The position numbers and the translations under genes are program-made. From the NCBI GenBank assembly GCA_947652115.1, contig OX393562.1, positions 10,356,067 to 10,420,066 of the forward strand: DNA of 64,000 nucleotides. Direction: 5' to 3'. This document shows positions 13,201 through 28,535 of this stretch, one piece after another. Numbering within the stretch: the stretch's first letter is position 1; every line of letters starts with the position of its first letter. The notes under the pieces were generated by a model. The model saw only the letters and a program-made list of their open reading frames with translations. It was not told the DNA's origin and ran no database searches. The stretch is from Blastomussa wellsi. Its lineage: Eukaryota; Cnidaria; Anthozoa; Scleractinia; Plerogyridae.

Positions 13201-16200
13201 GTGTTTTTTTTCTCTGCAGGAAGCTCTACATGGTCCCTGGGGCCAGGGTTAAGCACAACCAGTGACAGCCTGCCACTCACAAGAAAGGTGGGTGTGCATG
13301 CTACCTGGTGACAGGTTGGCCGTGATTGATTGATTGTTAAAGCCGGTGTTTTTGCTGGAAAATTCCCAGGCCGGCCTGTGTGAGTGTGACACCGTTCTCA
13401 TAAATCCAGTCATATGATGCAAGGTTATGGGACTGGAATTGGCCTGTCCGTGGCCGATTGCACTTCGAGACGGCAAGGGCAAGAGCTGGATGGAAGCAGC
13501 TAGCCGGTTGCACAATTTGCTTGCAAAGTTGGCCATCATATGTCTGGATTTTTGAGAACGTGGTCAACCTTGAGCCAAAACTTTTTCGCCTGACTGCCGG
13601 CGATATCAGGCCAGCCCAGCGCTTAAAATACCGGGGGGCTTAACGTGAACAAGGGTATCACCACACTGCCCTGGCACCTGGCTTTCAGCGCGTACCAAGT
13701 TGGGCACCAACGATGCAAACCCAGGGGGGGTGGGGTGGGTAGAAAAGCTGAATTTCTAGTCTGAAAAGTGTTTTTTTTTCTCTGCAGGAAGCTCTACATG
13801 GTCCCTGGGGCCAGGGTTAAGCACAACCAGTGACAGCCTGCCACTCGCAAGAAAGGTGGGTGTGCATGCTACCTGGTGACCGGTTGGCCGTGATTGATTT
13901 ATTGTTAAAGCCGGTGTTTTTGCTGGAAAATTCCCAGGCCGGCCTGTGTGAGTGTGACACCGTTCTCATAAATCCAGTCATATGATGCAAGGTTATGGGA
14001 CTGGAATTGGCCTGTCCGTGGCCGATTGCACTCCGAGACGGCAAGGGCAACAGCTGGATGGCAGCAGCTAGCCGGTTGCACAATTTGCTTGCAAAGTTGG
14101 CCATCATATGTCTGGATTTTTGAGAACGTGGTCAACCTTGAGCCAAAACTTTTTCGCCTGACTGCCGGCGATATCAGGCCAGCCCAGCGCTTAAAATACC
14201 GGGGGGCTTAACGTCAACAAGGGTATCACCACACTGCCCTGGCACCTGGCTTTCAGCGCGTACCAAGTTGGGCACCAACGATGCAAACCCAGGGGCGGTG
14301 GGGTGGGTAGAAAAGCTGAATTTCTAGTCTGAAAAGTGTTTCTTTTCTCTGTAGGAAGCTCTACATGGTCCCTGGGGCCAGGGTTAAGCACAACCAGTGA
14401 CAGCCTGCCACTCACAAGAAAGGTGGGTGTGCATGCTACCTGGTGACAGGTTGGCCGTGATTGATTGATTGTTAAAGCCGGTGTTTTTGCTGGAAAATTC
14501 CCAGGCCGGCCTGTGTGAGTGTGACACCGTTCTCATAAATCCAGTCATAATTGATGCAAGGTTATGGGACTGGAATTGGCCTGTCCGTGGCCGATTGCAC
14601 TTCGAGCCGGCAAGGGCAACAGCTGGATGGCAGCAGCTAGCCGGTTGCACAATTTGCTTGCAAAGTTGGCCATCATATGTCTGGATTTTTGAGAACGTGG
14701 TCAACCTTGAGCCAAAACTTTTTCGCCTGACTGCCGGCGATATCAGGCCAGCCCAGCGCTTAAAATACCGGGGGGCTTAACGTCAACAAGGGAATCACCA
14801 CACTGCCCTGGCACCTGGCTTTCAGCGCGTACCAAGTTGGGCACCAACGATGCAAACCCAGGGGGGGGTGGGGTGGGTAGAAAAGCTGAATTTCTAGTCT
14901 GAAAAGTGTTTTTTTTTTCTCTGCAGGAAGCTCTACATGGTCCCTGGGGCCAGGGTTAAGCACAACCAGTGACAGCCTGCCACTCACAAGAAAGGTGGGT
15001 GTGCATGCTACCTGGTGACAGGTTGGCCGTGATTGATTGATTGTTAAAGCCGGTGTTTTTGCTGGAAAATTCCCAGGCCGGCCTGTGTGAGTGTGACACC
15101 GTTCTCATAAATCCAGTCATATGATGCAAGGTTATGGGACTGGAATTGGCCTGTCCGTGGCCGATTGCACTCCGAGACGGCAAGGGCAACAGCTGGATGG
15201 CAGCAGCTAGCCGGTTGCACAATTTGCTTGAAATGTTGGCCATCATATGTCTGGATTTTTGAGAACGTGGTCAACCTTGAGCCAAAACTTTTTCGCCTGA
15301 CTGCCGGCGATATCAGGCCAGCCCAGCGCTTAAAATACCGGGGGGCTTAACGTCAACAAGGGTATCACCACACTGCCCTGGCACCTGGCTTTCAGCGCGT
15401 ACCAAGTTGGGCACCAACGATGCAAACCCAGGGGGGGTGGGGTGGGTAGAAAAGCTGAATTTCTAGTCTGAAAAGTGTTTTTTTTCTCTGCAGGAAGCTC
15501 TACATGGTCCCTGGGGCCAGGGTTAAGCACAACCAGTGACAGCCTGCCACTCGCAAGAAAGGTGGGTGTGCATGCTACCTGGTGACCGGTTGGCCGTGAT
15601 TGATTTATTGTTAAAGCCGGTGTTTTTGCTGGAAAATTCCCAGGCCGGCCTGTGTGAGTGTGACACCGTTCTCATAAATCCAGTCATATGATGCAAGGTT
15701 ATGGGACTGGAATTGGCCTGTCCGTGGCCGATTGCACTCCGAGACGGCAAGGGCAACAGCTGGATGGCAGCAGCTAGCCGGTTGCACAATTTGCTTGCAA
15801 AGTTGGCCATCATATGTCTGGATTTTTGAGAACGTGGTCAACCTTGAGCCAAAACTTTTTCGCCTGACTGCCGGCGATATCAGGCCAGCCCAGCGCTTAA
15901 AATACCGGGGGGCTTAACGTCAACAAGGGTATCACCACACTGCCCTGGCACCTGGCTTTCAGCGCGTACCAAGTTGGGCACCAACGATGCAAACCCAGGG
16001 GCGGTGGGGTGGGTAGAAAAGCTGAATTTCTAGTCAGAAAAGTGTTTCTTTTCTCTGTAGGAAGCTCTACATGGTCCCTGGGGCCAGGGTTAAGCACAAC
16101 CAGTGACAGCCTGCCACTCACAAGAAAGGTGGGTGTGCATGCTACCTGGTGACAGGTTGGCCGTGATTGATTGATTGTTAAAGCCGGTGTTTTTGCTGGA

Positions 16201-19200
16201 AAATTCCCAGGCCGGCCTGTGTGAGTGTGACACCGTTCTCATAAATCCAGTCATAATTGATGCAAGGTTATGGGACTGGAATTGGCCTGTCCGTGGCCGA
16301 TTGCACTTCGAGCCGGCAAGGGCAACAGCTGGATGGCAGCAGCTAGCCGGTTGCACAATTTGCTTGCAAAGTTGGCCATCATATGTCTGGATTTTTGAGA
16401 ACGTGGTCAACCTTGAGCCAAAACTTTTTCGCCTGACTGCCGGCGATATCAGGCCAGCCCAGCGCTTAAAATACCGGGGGGCTTAACGTCAACAAGGGAA
16501 TCACCACACTGCCCTGGCACCTGGCTTTCAGCGCGTACCAAGTTGGGCACCAACGATGCAAACCCAGGGGGGGGTGGGGTGGGTAGAAAAGCTGAACTTC
16601 TAGTCTGAAAAGTGTTTTTTTTTTCTCTGCAGGAAGCTCTACATGGTCCCTGGGGCCAGGGTTAAGCACAACCAGTGACAGCCTGCCACTCACAAGAAAG
16701 GTGGGTGTGCATGCTACCTGGTGACAGGTTGGCCGTGATTGATTGATTGTTAAAGCCGGTGTTTTTGCTGGAAAATTCCCAGGCCGGCCTGTGTGAGTGT
16801 GACACCGTTCTCATAAATCCAGTCATATGATGCAAGGTTATGGGACTGGAATTGGCCTGTCCGTGGCCGATTGCACTCCGAGACGGCAAGGGCAACAGCT
16901 GGATGGCAGCAGCTAGCCGGTTGCACAATTTGCTTGCAAAGTTGGCCATCATATGTCTGGATTTTTGAGAACGTGGTCAACCTTGAGCCAAAACTTTTTC
17001 GCCTGACTGCCGGCGATATCAGGCCAGCCCAGCGCTTAAAATACCGGGGGGCTTAACGTCAACAAGGGTATCACCACACTGCCCTGGCACCTGGCTTTCA
17101 GCGCGTACCAAGTTGGGCACCAACGATGCAAACCCAGGGGGGGTGGGGTGGGTAGAAAAGCTGAATTTCTAGTCTGAAAAGTGTTTTTTTTCTCTGCAGG
17201 AAGCTCTACATGGTCCCTGGGGCCAGGGTTAAGCACAACCAGTGACAGCCTGCCACTCGCAAGAAAGGTGGGTGTGCATGCTACCTGGTGACAGGTTGGC
17301 CGTGATTGATTGATTGTTAAAGCCGGTGTTTTTGCTGGAAAATTCCCAGGCCGGCCTGTGTGAGTGTGACACCGTTCTCATAAATCCAGTCATATGATGC
17401 AAGGTTATGGGACTGGAATTGGCCTGTCCGTGGCCGATTGCACTCCGAGACGGCAAGGGCAACAGCTGTATGGCAGCAGCTAGCCGGTTGCACAATTTGC
17501 TTGCAAAGTTGGCCATCATATGTCTGGATTTTTGAGAACGTGGTCAACCTTGAGCCAAAACTTTTTCGCCTGACTGCCGGCGATATCAGGCCAGCCCAGC
17601 GCTTAAAATACCGGGGGGCTTAACGTCAACAAGGGTATCACCACACTGCCCTGGCACCTGGCTTTCAGCGCGTACCAAGTTGGGCACCAACGATGCAAAC
17701 CCAGGGGGGTTGGGTGGGTAGAAAAGCTGAATTTCTAGTCTGAAAAGTGTTTTTTTTCTCTGCAGGAAGCTCTACATGGTCCCTGGGGCCAGGGTTAAGC
17801 ACAACCAGTGACAGCCTGCCACTCACAAGAAAGGTGGGTGTGCATGCTACCTGGTGACAGGTTGGCCGTGATTGATTGATTGTTAAAGCCGGTGTTTTTG
17901 CTGGAAAATTCCCAGGCCGGCCTGTGTGAGTGTGACACCGTTCTCATAAATCCAGTCATATGATGCAAGGTTATGGGACTGGAATTGGCCTGTCCGTGGC
18001 CGATTGCACTCCGAGACGGCAAGGGCAACAGCTGGATGGCAGCGGCTAGCCGGTTGCACAATTTGCTTGCAAAGTTGGCCATCATATGTCTGGATTTTTG
18101 AGAACGTGGTCAACCTTGAGCCAAAACTTTTTCGCCTGACTGCCGGCGATATCAGGCCAGCCCAGCGCTTAAAATACCGGGGGGCTTAACGTCAACGAGG
18201 GTATCACCACACTGCCCTGGCACCTGGCTTTCAGCGCGTACCAAGTTGGGCACCAACGATGCAAACCCAGGGGGGGTGGGGTGGGTAGAAAAGCTGAATT
18301 TCTAGTCTGAAAAGTGTTTTTTTTCTCTGCAGGAAGCTCTACATGGTCCCTGGGGCCAGGGTTAAGCACAACCAGTGACAGCCTGCCACTCACAAGAAAG
18401 GTGGGTGTGCATGCTACCTGGTGACAGGTTGGCCGTGATTGATTGATTGTTAAAGCCGGTGTTTTTGCTGGAAAATTCCCAGGCCGGCCTGTGTGAGTGT
18501 GACACCGTTCTCATAAATCCAGTCATAATTGATGCAAGGTTATGGGACTGGAATTGGCCTGTCCGTGGCCGATTGCACTCCGAGACGGCAAGGGCAACAG
18601 CTTGATGGCAGCAGCTAGCCGGTTGCACAATTTGCTTGCAAAGTTGGCCATCATATGTCTGGATTTTTGAGAACGTGGTCAACCTTGAGCCAAAACTTTT
18701 TCGCCTGACTGCCGGCGATATCAGGCCAGCCCAGCGCTTAAAATACCGGGGGGCTTAACGTCAACAAGGGTATCACCACACTGCCCTGGCACCTGGCTTT
18801 CAGCGCGTACCAAGTTGGGCACCAACGATGCAAACCCAGGGGGGGTGGGGTGGGTAGAAAAGCTGAATTTCTAGTCTGAAAAGTGTTTTTTCTTCTCTGC
18901 AGGAAGCTCTACATGATCCCTGGGGCCAGGGTTGAGCACAACCAGTGACAGCCTGCCACTCACAAGAAAGGTGGGTGTGCATGCTACCTGGTGACAGGTT
19001 GGCCGTGATTGATTGATTGTTAAAGCTGGTGTTTTTGCTGGAAAATTCCCAGGCCGGCCTGTGTGAGTGTGACACCGTTCTCATAAATCCAGTCATAATT
19101 GATGCAAGGTTATGGGACTGGAATTGGCCTGTCCGTGGCCGATTGCACTCCGAGACGGCAAGGGCAACAGCTTGATGGCAGCAGCTAGCCGGTTGCACAA

Positions 19201-21719
19201 TTTGCTTGCAAAGTTGGCCATCATATGTCTGGATTTTTGAGAACGTGGTCAACCTTGAGCCAAAACTTTTTCGCCTGACTGCCGGCGATATCAGGCCAGC
19301 CCAGCGCTTAAAATACCGGGGGGGCTTAACGTCAACAAGGGTATCACCACACTGCTCTGGCACCTGGCTTTCAGCGCGTACCAAGTTGGGCACCAACGAT
19401 GCAAACCCAGGGGGGGTGGGATGGGTAGAAAAGCTGAATTTCTAGTCTGAAAAGTGTTTTTTTTCTCTGCAGGAAGCTCTACATGGTCCCTGGGGCCAGG
19501 GTTAAGCACAACCAGTGACAGCCAGCAACTCACAAGAAAGGTGGGTGTGCATGCTACCTGGTGACAGGTTGGCCGTGATTGATTGATTGTTAAAGCCGGT
19601 GTTTTTGCTGGAAAATTCCCAGGCCGGCCTGTGTGAGTGTGACACCGTTCTCATAAATCCAGTCATATGATGCAAGGTTATGGGACTGGAATTGGCCTGT
19701 TCGTGGCCGATTGCACTCCGAGACGGCAAGGGCAACAGCTGGATGACAGCAGCTAGCCGGTTGCACAATTTGCTCTCAAAGTTGGCCATCATATGTCTGG
19801 ATTTTTGAGAACGTGGTCAACCTTGAGCCAAAACTTTTTCGCCTGACTGCCGGCGATATCAGGCCAGCCCAGCGCTTAAAATACCGGGGGGCTTAACGTC
19901 AACAAGGGTATCACCACACTGCCCTGGCACCTGGCTTTCAGCGCGTACCAAGTTGGGCACCAACGATGCAAACCCAGGGGGGGTGGGGTGGGTAGAAAAG
20001 CTGAATTTCTAGTCTGAAAAGTTTTTTTTTTCTCTGCAGGAAGCTCTACATGGTCCCTGGGGCCAGGGTTAAGCACAACCAGTGACAGCCTGCCACTCAC
20101 AAGAAAGGTGGGTGTGCATGCTACCTGGTGACAGGTTGGCCGTCATTGATTGATTGTTAAAGCCGGTGTTTTTGCTGGAAAATTCCCAGGCCGGCCTGTG
20201 TGAGTGTGACACCGTTCTCATAAATCCAGTCATATGATGCAAGGTTATGGGACTGGAATTGGCCTGTCCGTGGCCGATTGCACTCCGAGACGGCAAGGGC
20301 AACAGCTGGATGGCAGCAGCTAGCCGGTTGCACAATTTGCTTGCAAAGTTGGCCATCATATGTCTGGATTTTTGAGAACGTGGTCAACCTTGAGCCAAAA
20401 CTTTTTCGCCTGACTGCCGGCGATATCAGGCCAGCCCAGCGCTTAAAATACCGGGGGGCTTAACGTTAACAAGGGTATCACCACACTGCCCTGGCACCTG
20501 GCTTTCAGCGCGTACCAAGTTGGGCACCAACGATGCAAACCCAGGGGGGGTGGGGTGGGTAGAAAAGCTGAATTTCTAGTCTGAAAAGTGTTTTTTTTTT
20601 CTCTGCAAGAAGCTCTACATGGTCCCTGGGGCCAGGGTTAAGCACAACCAGTGACAGCCTGCCACTCACAAGAAAGGTGGGTGTGCATGCTACCTGGTGA
20701 CAGGTTGGCCGTGATTGATTGATTGTTAAAGCCGGTGTTTTTGCTGGAAAATTCCCAGGCCGGCCTGTGTGAGTGTGACACCGTTCTCATAAATCCAGTC
20801 ATAATTGATGCAAGGTTATGGGACTGGAATTGGCCTGTCCGTGGCCGATTGCACTCCGAGACGGCAAGGGCAACAGCTGGATGGCAGCAGCTAGCCGGTT
20901 GCACAATTTGCTTGCAAAGTTGGCCATCATATGTCTGGATTTTTGAGAACGTGGTCAACCTTGAGCCAAAACTTTTTCGCCTGACTGCCGGCGATATCAG
21001 GCCAGCCCAGCGCTTAAAATACCGGGGGGCTTAACGTCAACAAGGGTATCACCACACTGCCCTGGCACCTGGCTTTCAGCGCGTACCAAGTTGGGCACCA
21101 ACGATGCAAACCCAGGGGGGGTGGGGTGGGTAGAAAAGCTGAATTTCTAGTCTGAAAAGTGTTTTTTTTCTCTGCAGGAAGCTCTACATGGTCCCTGGGG
21201 CCAGGGTTAAGCACAACCAGTGACAGCCTGCCACTCACAAGAAAGGTGGGTGTGCATGCTACCTGGTGACAGGTTGGCCGTGATTGATTGATTGTTAAAG
21301 CCGGTGTTTTTGCTGGAAAATTCCCAGGCCGGCCTGTGTGAGTGTGACACCGTTCTCATAAATCCAGTCATATGATGCAAGGTTATGGGACTGGAATTGG
21401 CCTGTCCGTGGCCGATTGCACTCCGAGACGGCAAGGGCAACAGCTGGATGGCAGCAGCTAGCCGGTTGCACAATTTGCTTGCAAAGTTGGCCATCATATG
21501 TCTGGATTTTTGAGAACGTGGTCAACCTTGAGCCAAAACTTTTTCGCCTGACTGCCGGCGATATCAGGCCAGCCCAGCGCTTAAAATACCGGGGGGCTTA
21601 ACGTCAACAAGGGTATCACCACACTGCCCTGGCACCTGGCTTTCAGCGCGTACCAAGTTGGGCACCAACGATGCAAACCCAGGGGGGGTGGGGTGGGTAG
21701 AAAAGCTGAATTTCTAGTC

Positions 21720-24700
21720 TGAAAAGTGTTTTTTTTCTCTGCAGGAAGCTCTACATGGTCCCTGGGGCCAGGGTTAAGCACAACCAGTGACAGCCTGCCA
21801 CTCACAAGAAAGGTGGGTGTGCATGCTACCTGGTGACAGGTTGGCCGTGATTGATTGATTGTTAAAGCCGGTGTTTTTGCTGGAAAATTCCCAGGCCGGC
21901 CTGTGTGAGTGTGACACCGTTCTCATAAATCCAGTCATATGATGCAAGGTTATGGGACTGGAATTGGCCTGTCCGTGGCCGATTGCACTTCGAGCCGGCA
22001 AGGGCAACAGCTGTATGGCAGCAGCTAGCCGGTTGCACAATTTGCTTGCAAAGTTGGCCATCATATGTCTGGATTTTTGAGAACGTGGTCAACCTTGAGC
22101 CAAAACTTTTTCGCCTGACTGCCGGCGATATCAGGCCAGCCCAGCGCTTAAAATACCGGGGGGCTTAACGTCAACAAGGGAATCACCACACTGCCCTGGC
22201 ACCTGGCTTTCAGCGCGTGCCAAGTTGGGCACCAACGATGCAAACCCAGGGGGGGGTGGGGTGTGTAGAAAAGCTGAATTTCTAGTCTGAAAAGTGTTTT
22301 TTTTTTCTCTGCAGGAAGCTCTACATGGTCCCTGGGGCCAGGGTTAAGCACAACCAGTGACAGCCTGCCACTCACAAGAAAGGTGGGTGTGCATGCTACC
22401 TGGTGACAGGTTGGCCGTGATTGATTGATTGTTAAAGCCGGTGTTTTTGCTGGAAAATTCCCAGGCCGGCCTGTGTGAGTGTGACACCGTTCTCATAAAT
22501 CCAGTCATATGATGCAAGGTTATGGGACTGGAATTGGCCTGTCCGTGGCCGATTGCACTCCGAGACGGCAAGGGCAACAGCTGGATGGCAGCAGCTAGCC
22601 GGTTGCACAATTTGCTTGCAAAGTTGGCCATCATATGTCTGGATTTTTGAGAACGTGGTCAACCTTGAGCCAAAACTTTTTCGCCTGACTGCCGGCGATA
22701 TCAGGCCAGCCCAGCGCTTAAAATACCGGGGGACTTAACGTCAACAAGGGTATCACCACACTGCCCTGGCACCTGGCTTTCAGCGCGTACCAAGTTGGGC
22801 ACCAACGATGCAAACCCAGGGGGGGTGGGGTGGGTAGAAAAGCTGAATTTCTAGTCTGAAAAGTGTTTTTTTTCTCTGCAGGAAGCTCTACATGGTCCCT
22901 GGGGCCAGGGTTAAGCACAACCAGTGACAGCCTGCCACTCGCAAGAAAGGTGGGTGTGCATGCTACCTGGTGACAGGTTGGCCGTGATTGATTGATTGTT
23001 AAAGCCGGTGTTTTTGCTGGAAAATTCCCAGGCCGGCCTGTGTGAGTGTGACACCGTTCTCATAAATCCAGTCATATGATGCAAGGTTATGGGACTGGAA
23101 TTGGCCTGTCCGTGGCCGATTGCACTCCGAGACGGCAAGGGCAACAGCTGGATGGCAGCAGCTAGCCGGTTGCACAATTTGCTTGCAAAGTTGGCCATCA
23201 TATGTCTGGATTTTTGAGAACGTGGTCAACCTTGAGCCAAAACTTTTTCGCCTGACTGCCGGCGATATCAGGCCAGCCCAGCGCTTAAAATACCGGGGGG
23301 CTTAACGTCAACAAGGGTATCACCACACTGCCCTGGCACCTGGCTTTCAGCGCGTACCAAGTTGGGCACCAACGATGCAAACCCAGGGGGGGTGGGGTGG
23401 GTAGAAAAGCTGAATTTCTAGTCTGAAAAGTGTTTTTTTTCTCTGCAGGAAGCTCTACATGGTCCCTGGGGCCAGGGTTAAGCACAACCAGTGACAGCCT
23501 GCCACTCACAAGAAAGGTGGGTGTGCATGCTACCTGGTGACAGGTTGGCCGTGATTGATTGATTGTTAAAGCCGGTGTTTTTGCTGGAAAATTCCCAGGC
23601 CGGCCTGTGTGAGTGTGACACCGTTCTCATAAATCCAGTCATATGATGCAAGGTTATGGGACTGGAATTGGCCTGTCCGTGGCCGATTGCACTCCGAGAC
23701 GGCAAGGGCAACAGCTGGATGGCAGCAGCTAGCCGGTTGCACAATTTGCTTGCAAAGTTGGCCATCATATGTCTGGATTTTTGAGAACGTGGTCAACCTT
23801 GAGCCAAAACTTTTTCGCCTGACTGCCGGCGATATCAGGCCAGCCCAGCGCTTAAAATACCGGGGGGCTTAACGTCAACAAGGGTATCACCACACTGCCC
23901 TGGCACCTGGCTTTCAGCGCGTACCAAGTTGGGCACCAACGATGCAAACCCAGGGGCGGTGGGGTGGGTAGAAAAGCTGAATTTCTAGTCTGAAAAGTGT
24001 TTCTTTTCTCTGTAGGAAGCTCTACATGGTCCCTGGGGCCAGGGTTAAGCACAACCAGTGACAGCCTGCCACTCACAAGAAAGGTGGGTGTGCATGCTAC
24101 CTGGTGACAGGTTGGCCGTGATTGATTGATTGTTAAAGCCGGTGTTTTTGCTGGAAAATTCCCAGGCCGGCCTGTGTGAGTGTGACACCGTTCTCATAAA
24201 TCCAGTCATATGATGCAAGGTTATGGGACTGGAATTGGCCTGTCCGTGGCCGATTGCACTCCGAGACGGCAAGGGCAACAGCTGGATGGCAGCAGCTAGC
24301 CGGTTGCACAATTTGCTTGCAAAGTTGGCCATCATATGTCTGGATTTTTGAGAACGTGGTCAACCTTGAGCCAAAACTTTTTCGCCTGACTGCCGGCGAT
24401 ATCAGGCCAGCCCAGCGCTTAAAATACCGGGGGGCTTAACGTCAACAAGGGTATCACCACACTGCCCTGGCACCTGGCTTTCAGCGCGTACCAAGTTGGG
24501 CACCAACGATGCAAACCCAGGGGGGGTGGGGTGGGTAGAAAAGCTGAATTTCTAGTCTGAAAAGTGTTTTTTTTTCTCTGCAGGAAGCTCTACATGGTCC
24601 CTGGGGCCAGGGTTAAGCACAACCAGTGACAGCCTGCCACTCACAAGAAAGGTGGATGTGCATGCTACCTGGTGACAGGTTGGCCGTGATTGATTGATTG

Positions 24701-25125
24701 TTAAAGCCGGTGTTTTTGCTGGAAAATTCCCAGGCCGGCCTGTGTGAGTGTGACACCGTTCTCATAAATCCAGTCATATGATGCAAGGTTATGGGACTGG
24801 AATTGGCCTGTCCGTGGCCGATTGCACTCCGAGACGGCAAGGGCAACAGCTGGATGGCAGCAGCTAGCCGGTTGCACAATTTGCTTGCAAAGTTGGCCAT
24901 CATATGTCTGGATTTTTGAGAACGTGGTCAACCTTGAGCCAAAACTTTTTCGCCTGACTGCCGGCGATATCAGGCCAGCCCAGCGCTTAAAATACCGGGG
25001 GGCTTAACGTCAACAAGGGTATCACCACACTGCCCTGGCACCTGGCTTTCAGCGCGTACCAAGTTGGGCACCAACGATGCAAACCCAGGGGCGGTGGGGT
25101 GGGTAGAAAAGCTGAATTTCTAGTC
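21720..25125. repeat. six-monomer higher-order block, copy A
   Basis: This block and 28536-31941 have the same length (3406 bp) and lie exactly 6816 bp (12 monomers) apart. They share private variants in the same order: cacttcgagccgg with ctgtatggcag, a gtgtgtag change, actcgcaag, the GGGGCGG/ctgtagg subtype, and a ggtggatgtg change. This is a segmental duplication inside the array. The 5' flanks also match (ctctgcaagaag variant) except that one monomer is missing in the second copy. Confidence 0.85.
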
Positions 25126-28100
25126 TGAAAAGTGTTTCTTTTCTCTGTAGGAAGCTATACATGGTCCCTGGGGCCAGGGTTAAGCACAACCAGTGACAGC
25201 CTGCCACTCACAAGAAAGGTGGGTGTGCATGCTACCTGGTGACAGGTTGGCCGTGATTGATTGATTGTTAAAGCCGGTGTTTTTGCTGGAAAATTCCCAG
25301 GCCGGCCTGTGTGAGTGTGACACCGTTCTCATAAATCCAGTCATATGATGCAAGGTTATGGGACTGGAATTGGCCTGTCCGTGGCCGATTGCACTCCGAG
25401 ACGGCAAGGGCAACAGCTGGATGGCAGCAGCTAGCCGGTTGCACAATTTGCTTGCAAAGTTGGCCATCATATGTCTGGATTTTTGAGAACGTGGTCAACC
25501 TTGAGCCAAAACTTTTTCGCCTGACTGCCGGCGATATCAGGCCAGCCCAGCGCTTAAAATACCGGGGGGCTTAACGTCAACAAGGGTATCACCACACTGC
25601 CCTGGCACCTGGCTTTCAGCGCGTACCAAGTTGGGCACCAACGATGCAAACCCAGGGGGGGTGGGGTGGGTAGAAAAGCTGAATTTCTAGTCTGAAAAGT
25701 GTTTTTTTTCTCTGCAGGAAGCTCTACATGGTCCCTGGGGCCAGGGTTAAGCACAACCAGTGACAGCCTGCCACTCACAAGAAAGGTGGGTGTGCATGCT
25801 ACCTGGTGACAGGTTGGCCGTGATTGATTGATTGTTAAAGCCGGTGTTTTTGCTGGAAAATTCCCAGGCCGGCCTGTGTGAGTGTGACACCGTTCTCATA
25901 AATCCAGTCATATGATGCAAGGTTATGGGACTGGAATTGGCCTGTCCGTGGCCGATTGCACTCCGAGACGGCAAGGGCAACAGCTGGATGGCAGCAGCTA
26001 GCCGGTTGCACAATTTGCTTGCAAAGTTGGCCATCATATGTCTGGATTTTTGAGAACGTGGTCAACCTTGAGCCAAAACTTTTTCGCCTGACTGCCGGCG
26101 ATATCAGGCCAGCCCAGCGCTTAAAATACCGGGGGGCTTAACGTCAACAAGGGTATCACCACACTGCCCTGGCACCTGGCTTTCAGCGCGTACCAAGTTG
26201 GGCACCAACGATGCAAACCCAGGGGGGGTGGGGTGGGTAGAAAAGCTGAATTTCTAGTCTGAAAAGTGTTTTTTTTCTCTGCAGGAAGCTCTACATGGTC
26301 CCTGGGGCCAGGGTTAAGCACAACCAGTGACAGCCTGCCACTCACAAGAAAGGTGGGTGTGCATGCTACCTGGTGACAGGTTGGCCGTGATTGATTGATT
26401 GTTAAAGCCGGTGTTTTTGCTGGAAAATTCCCAGGCCGGCCTGTGTGAGTGTGACACCGTTCTCATAAATCCAGTCATAATTGATGCAAGGTTATGGGAC
26501 TGGAATTGGCCTGTCCGTGGCCGATTGCACTCCGAGACGGCAAGGGCAACAGCTTGATGGCAGCAGCTAGCCGGTTGCACAATTTGCTTGCAAAGTTGGC
26601 CATCATATGTCTGGATTTTTGAGAACGTGGTCAACCTTGAGCCAAAACTTTTTCGCCTGACTGCCGGCGATATCAGGCCAGCCCAGCGCTTAAAATACCG
26701 GGGGGCTTAACGTCAACAAGGGTATCACCACACTGCCCTGGCACCTGGCTTTCAGCGCGTACCAAGTTGGGCACCAACGATGCAAACCCAGGGGGGGTGG
26801 GGTGGGTAGAAAAGCTGAATTTCTAGTCTGAAAAGTGTTTTTTTTCTCTGCAGGAAGCTCTACATGGTCCCTGGGGCCAGGGTTAAGCACAACCAGTGAC
26901 AGCCTGCCACTCACAAGAAAGGTGGGTGTGCATGCTACCTGGTGACAGGTTGGCCGTGATTGATTGATTGTTAAAGCCGGTGTTTTTGCTGGAAAATTCC
27001 CAGGCCGGCCTGTGTGAGTGTGACACCGTTCTCATAAATCCAGTCATAATTGATGCAAGGTTATGGGACTGGAATTGGCCTGTCCGTGGCCGATTGCACT
27101 CCGAGACGGCAAGGGCAACAGCTTGATGGCAGCAGCTAGCCGGTTGCACAATTTGCTTGCAAAGTTGGCCATCATATGTCTGGATTTTTGAGAACGTGGT
27201 CAACCTTGAGCCAAAACTTTTTCGCCTGACTGCCGGCGATATCAGGCCAGCCCAGCGCTTAAAATACCGGGGGGCTTAACGTCAACAAGGGTATCACCAC
27301 ACTGCCCTGGCACCTGGCTTTCAGCGCGTACCAAGTTGGGCACCAACGATGCAAACCCAGGGGGGGTGGGGTGGGTAGAAAAGCTGAATTTCTAGTCTGA
27401 AAAGTGTTTTTTTTCTCTGCAGGAAGCTCTACATGGTCCCTGGGGCCAGGGTTAAGCACAACCAGTGACAGCCAGCCACTCACAAGAAAGGTGGGTGTGC
27501 ATGCTACCTGGTGACAGGTTGGCCGTGATTGATTGATTGTTAAAGCCGGTGTTTTTGCTGGAAAATTCCCAGGCCGGCCTGTGTGAGTGTGACACCGTTC
27601 TCATAAATCCAGTCATATGATGCAAGGTTATGGGACTGGAATTGGCCTGTCCGTGGCCGATTGCACTCCGAGACGGCAAGGGCAACAGCTGGATGGCAGC
27701 AGCTAGCCGGTTGCACAATTTGCTTGCAAAGTTGGCCATCATATGTCTGGATTTTTGAGAACGTGGTCAACCTTGAGCCAAAACTTTTTCGCCTGACTGC
27801 CGGCGATATCAGGCCAGCCCAGCGCTTAAAATACCGGGGGGCTTAACGTCAACAAGGGTATCACCACACTGCCCTGGCACCTGGCTTTCAGCGCGTACCA
27901 AGTTGGGCACCAACGATGCAAACCCAGGGGGGGTGGGGTGGGTAGAAAAGCTGAATTTCTAGTCTGAAAAGTGTTTTTTTTTTCTCTGCAAGAAGCTCTA
28001 CATGGTCCCTGGGGCCAGGGTTAAGCACAACCAGTGACAGCCTGCCACTCACAAGAAAGGTGGGTGTGCATGCTACCTGGTGACAGGTTGGCCGTGATTG

Positions 28101-28535
28101 ATTGATTGTTAAAGCCGGTGTTTTTGCTGGAAAATTCCCAGGCCGGCCTGTGTGAGTGTGACACCGTTCTCATAAATCCAGTCATAATTGATGCAAGGTT
28201 ATGGGACTGGAATTGGCCTGTCCGTGGCCGATTGCACTCCGAGACGGCAAGGGCAACAGCTGGATGGCAGCAGCTAGCCGGTTGCACAATTTGCTTGCAA
28301 AGTTGGCCATCATATGTCTGGATTTTTGAGAACGTGGTCAACCTTGAGCCAAAACTTTTTCGCCTGACTGCCGGCGATATCAGGCCAGCCCAGCGCTTAA
28401 AATACCGGGGGGCTTAACGTCAACAAGGGTATCACCACACTGCCCTGGCACCTGGCTTTCAGCGCGTACCAAGTTGGGCACCAACGATGCAAACCCAGGG
28501 GGGGTGGGGTGGGTAGAAAAGCTGAATTTCTAGTC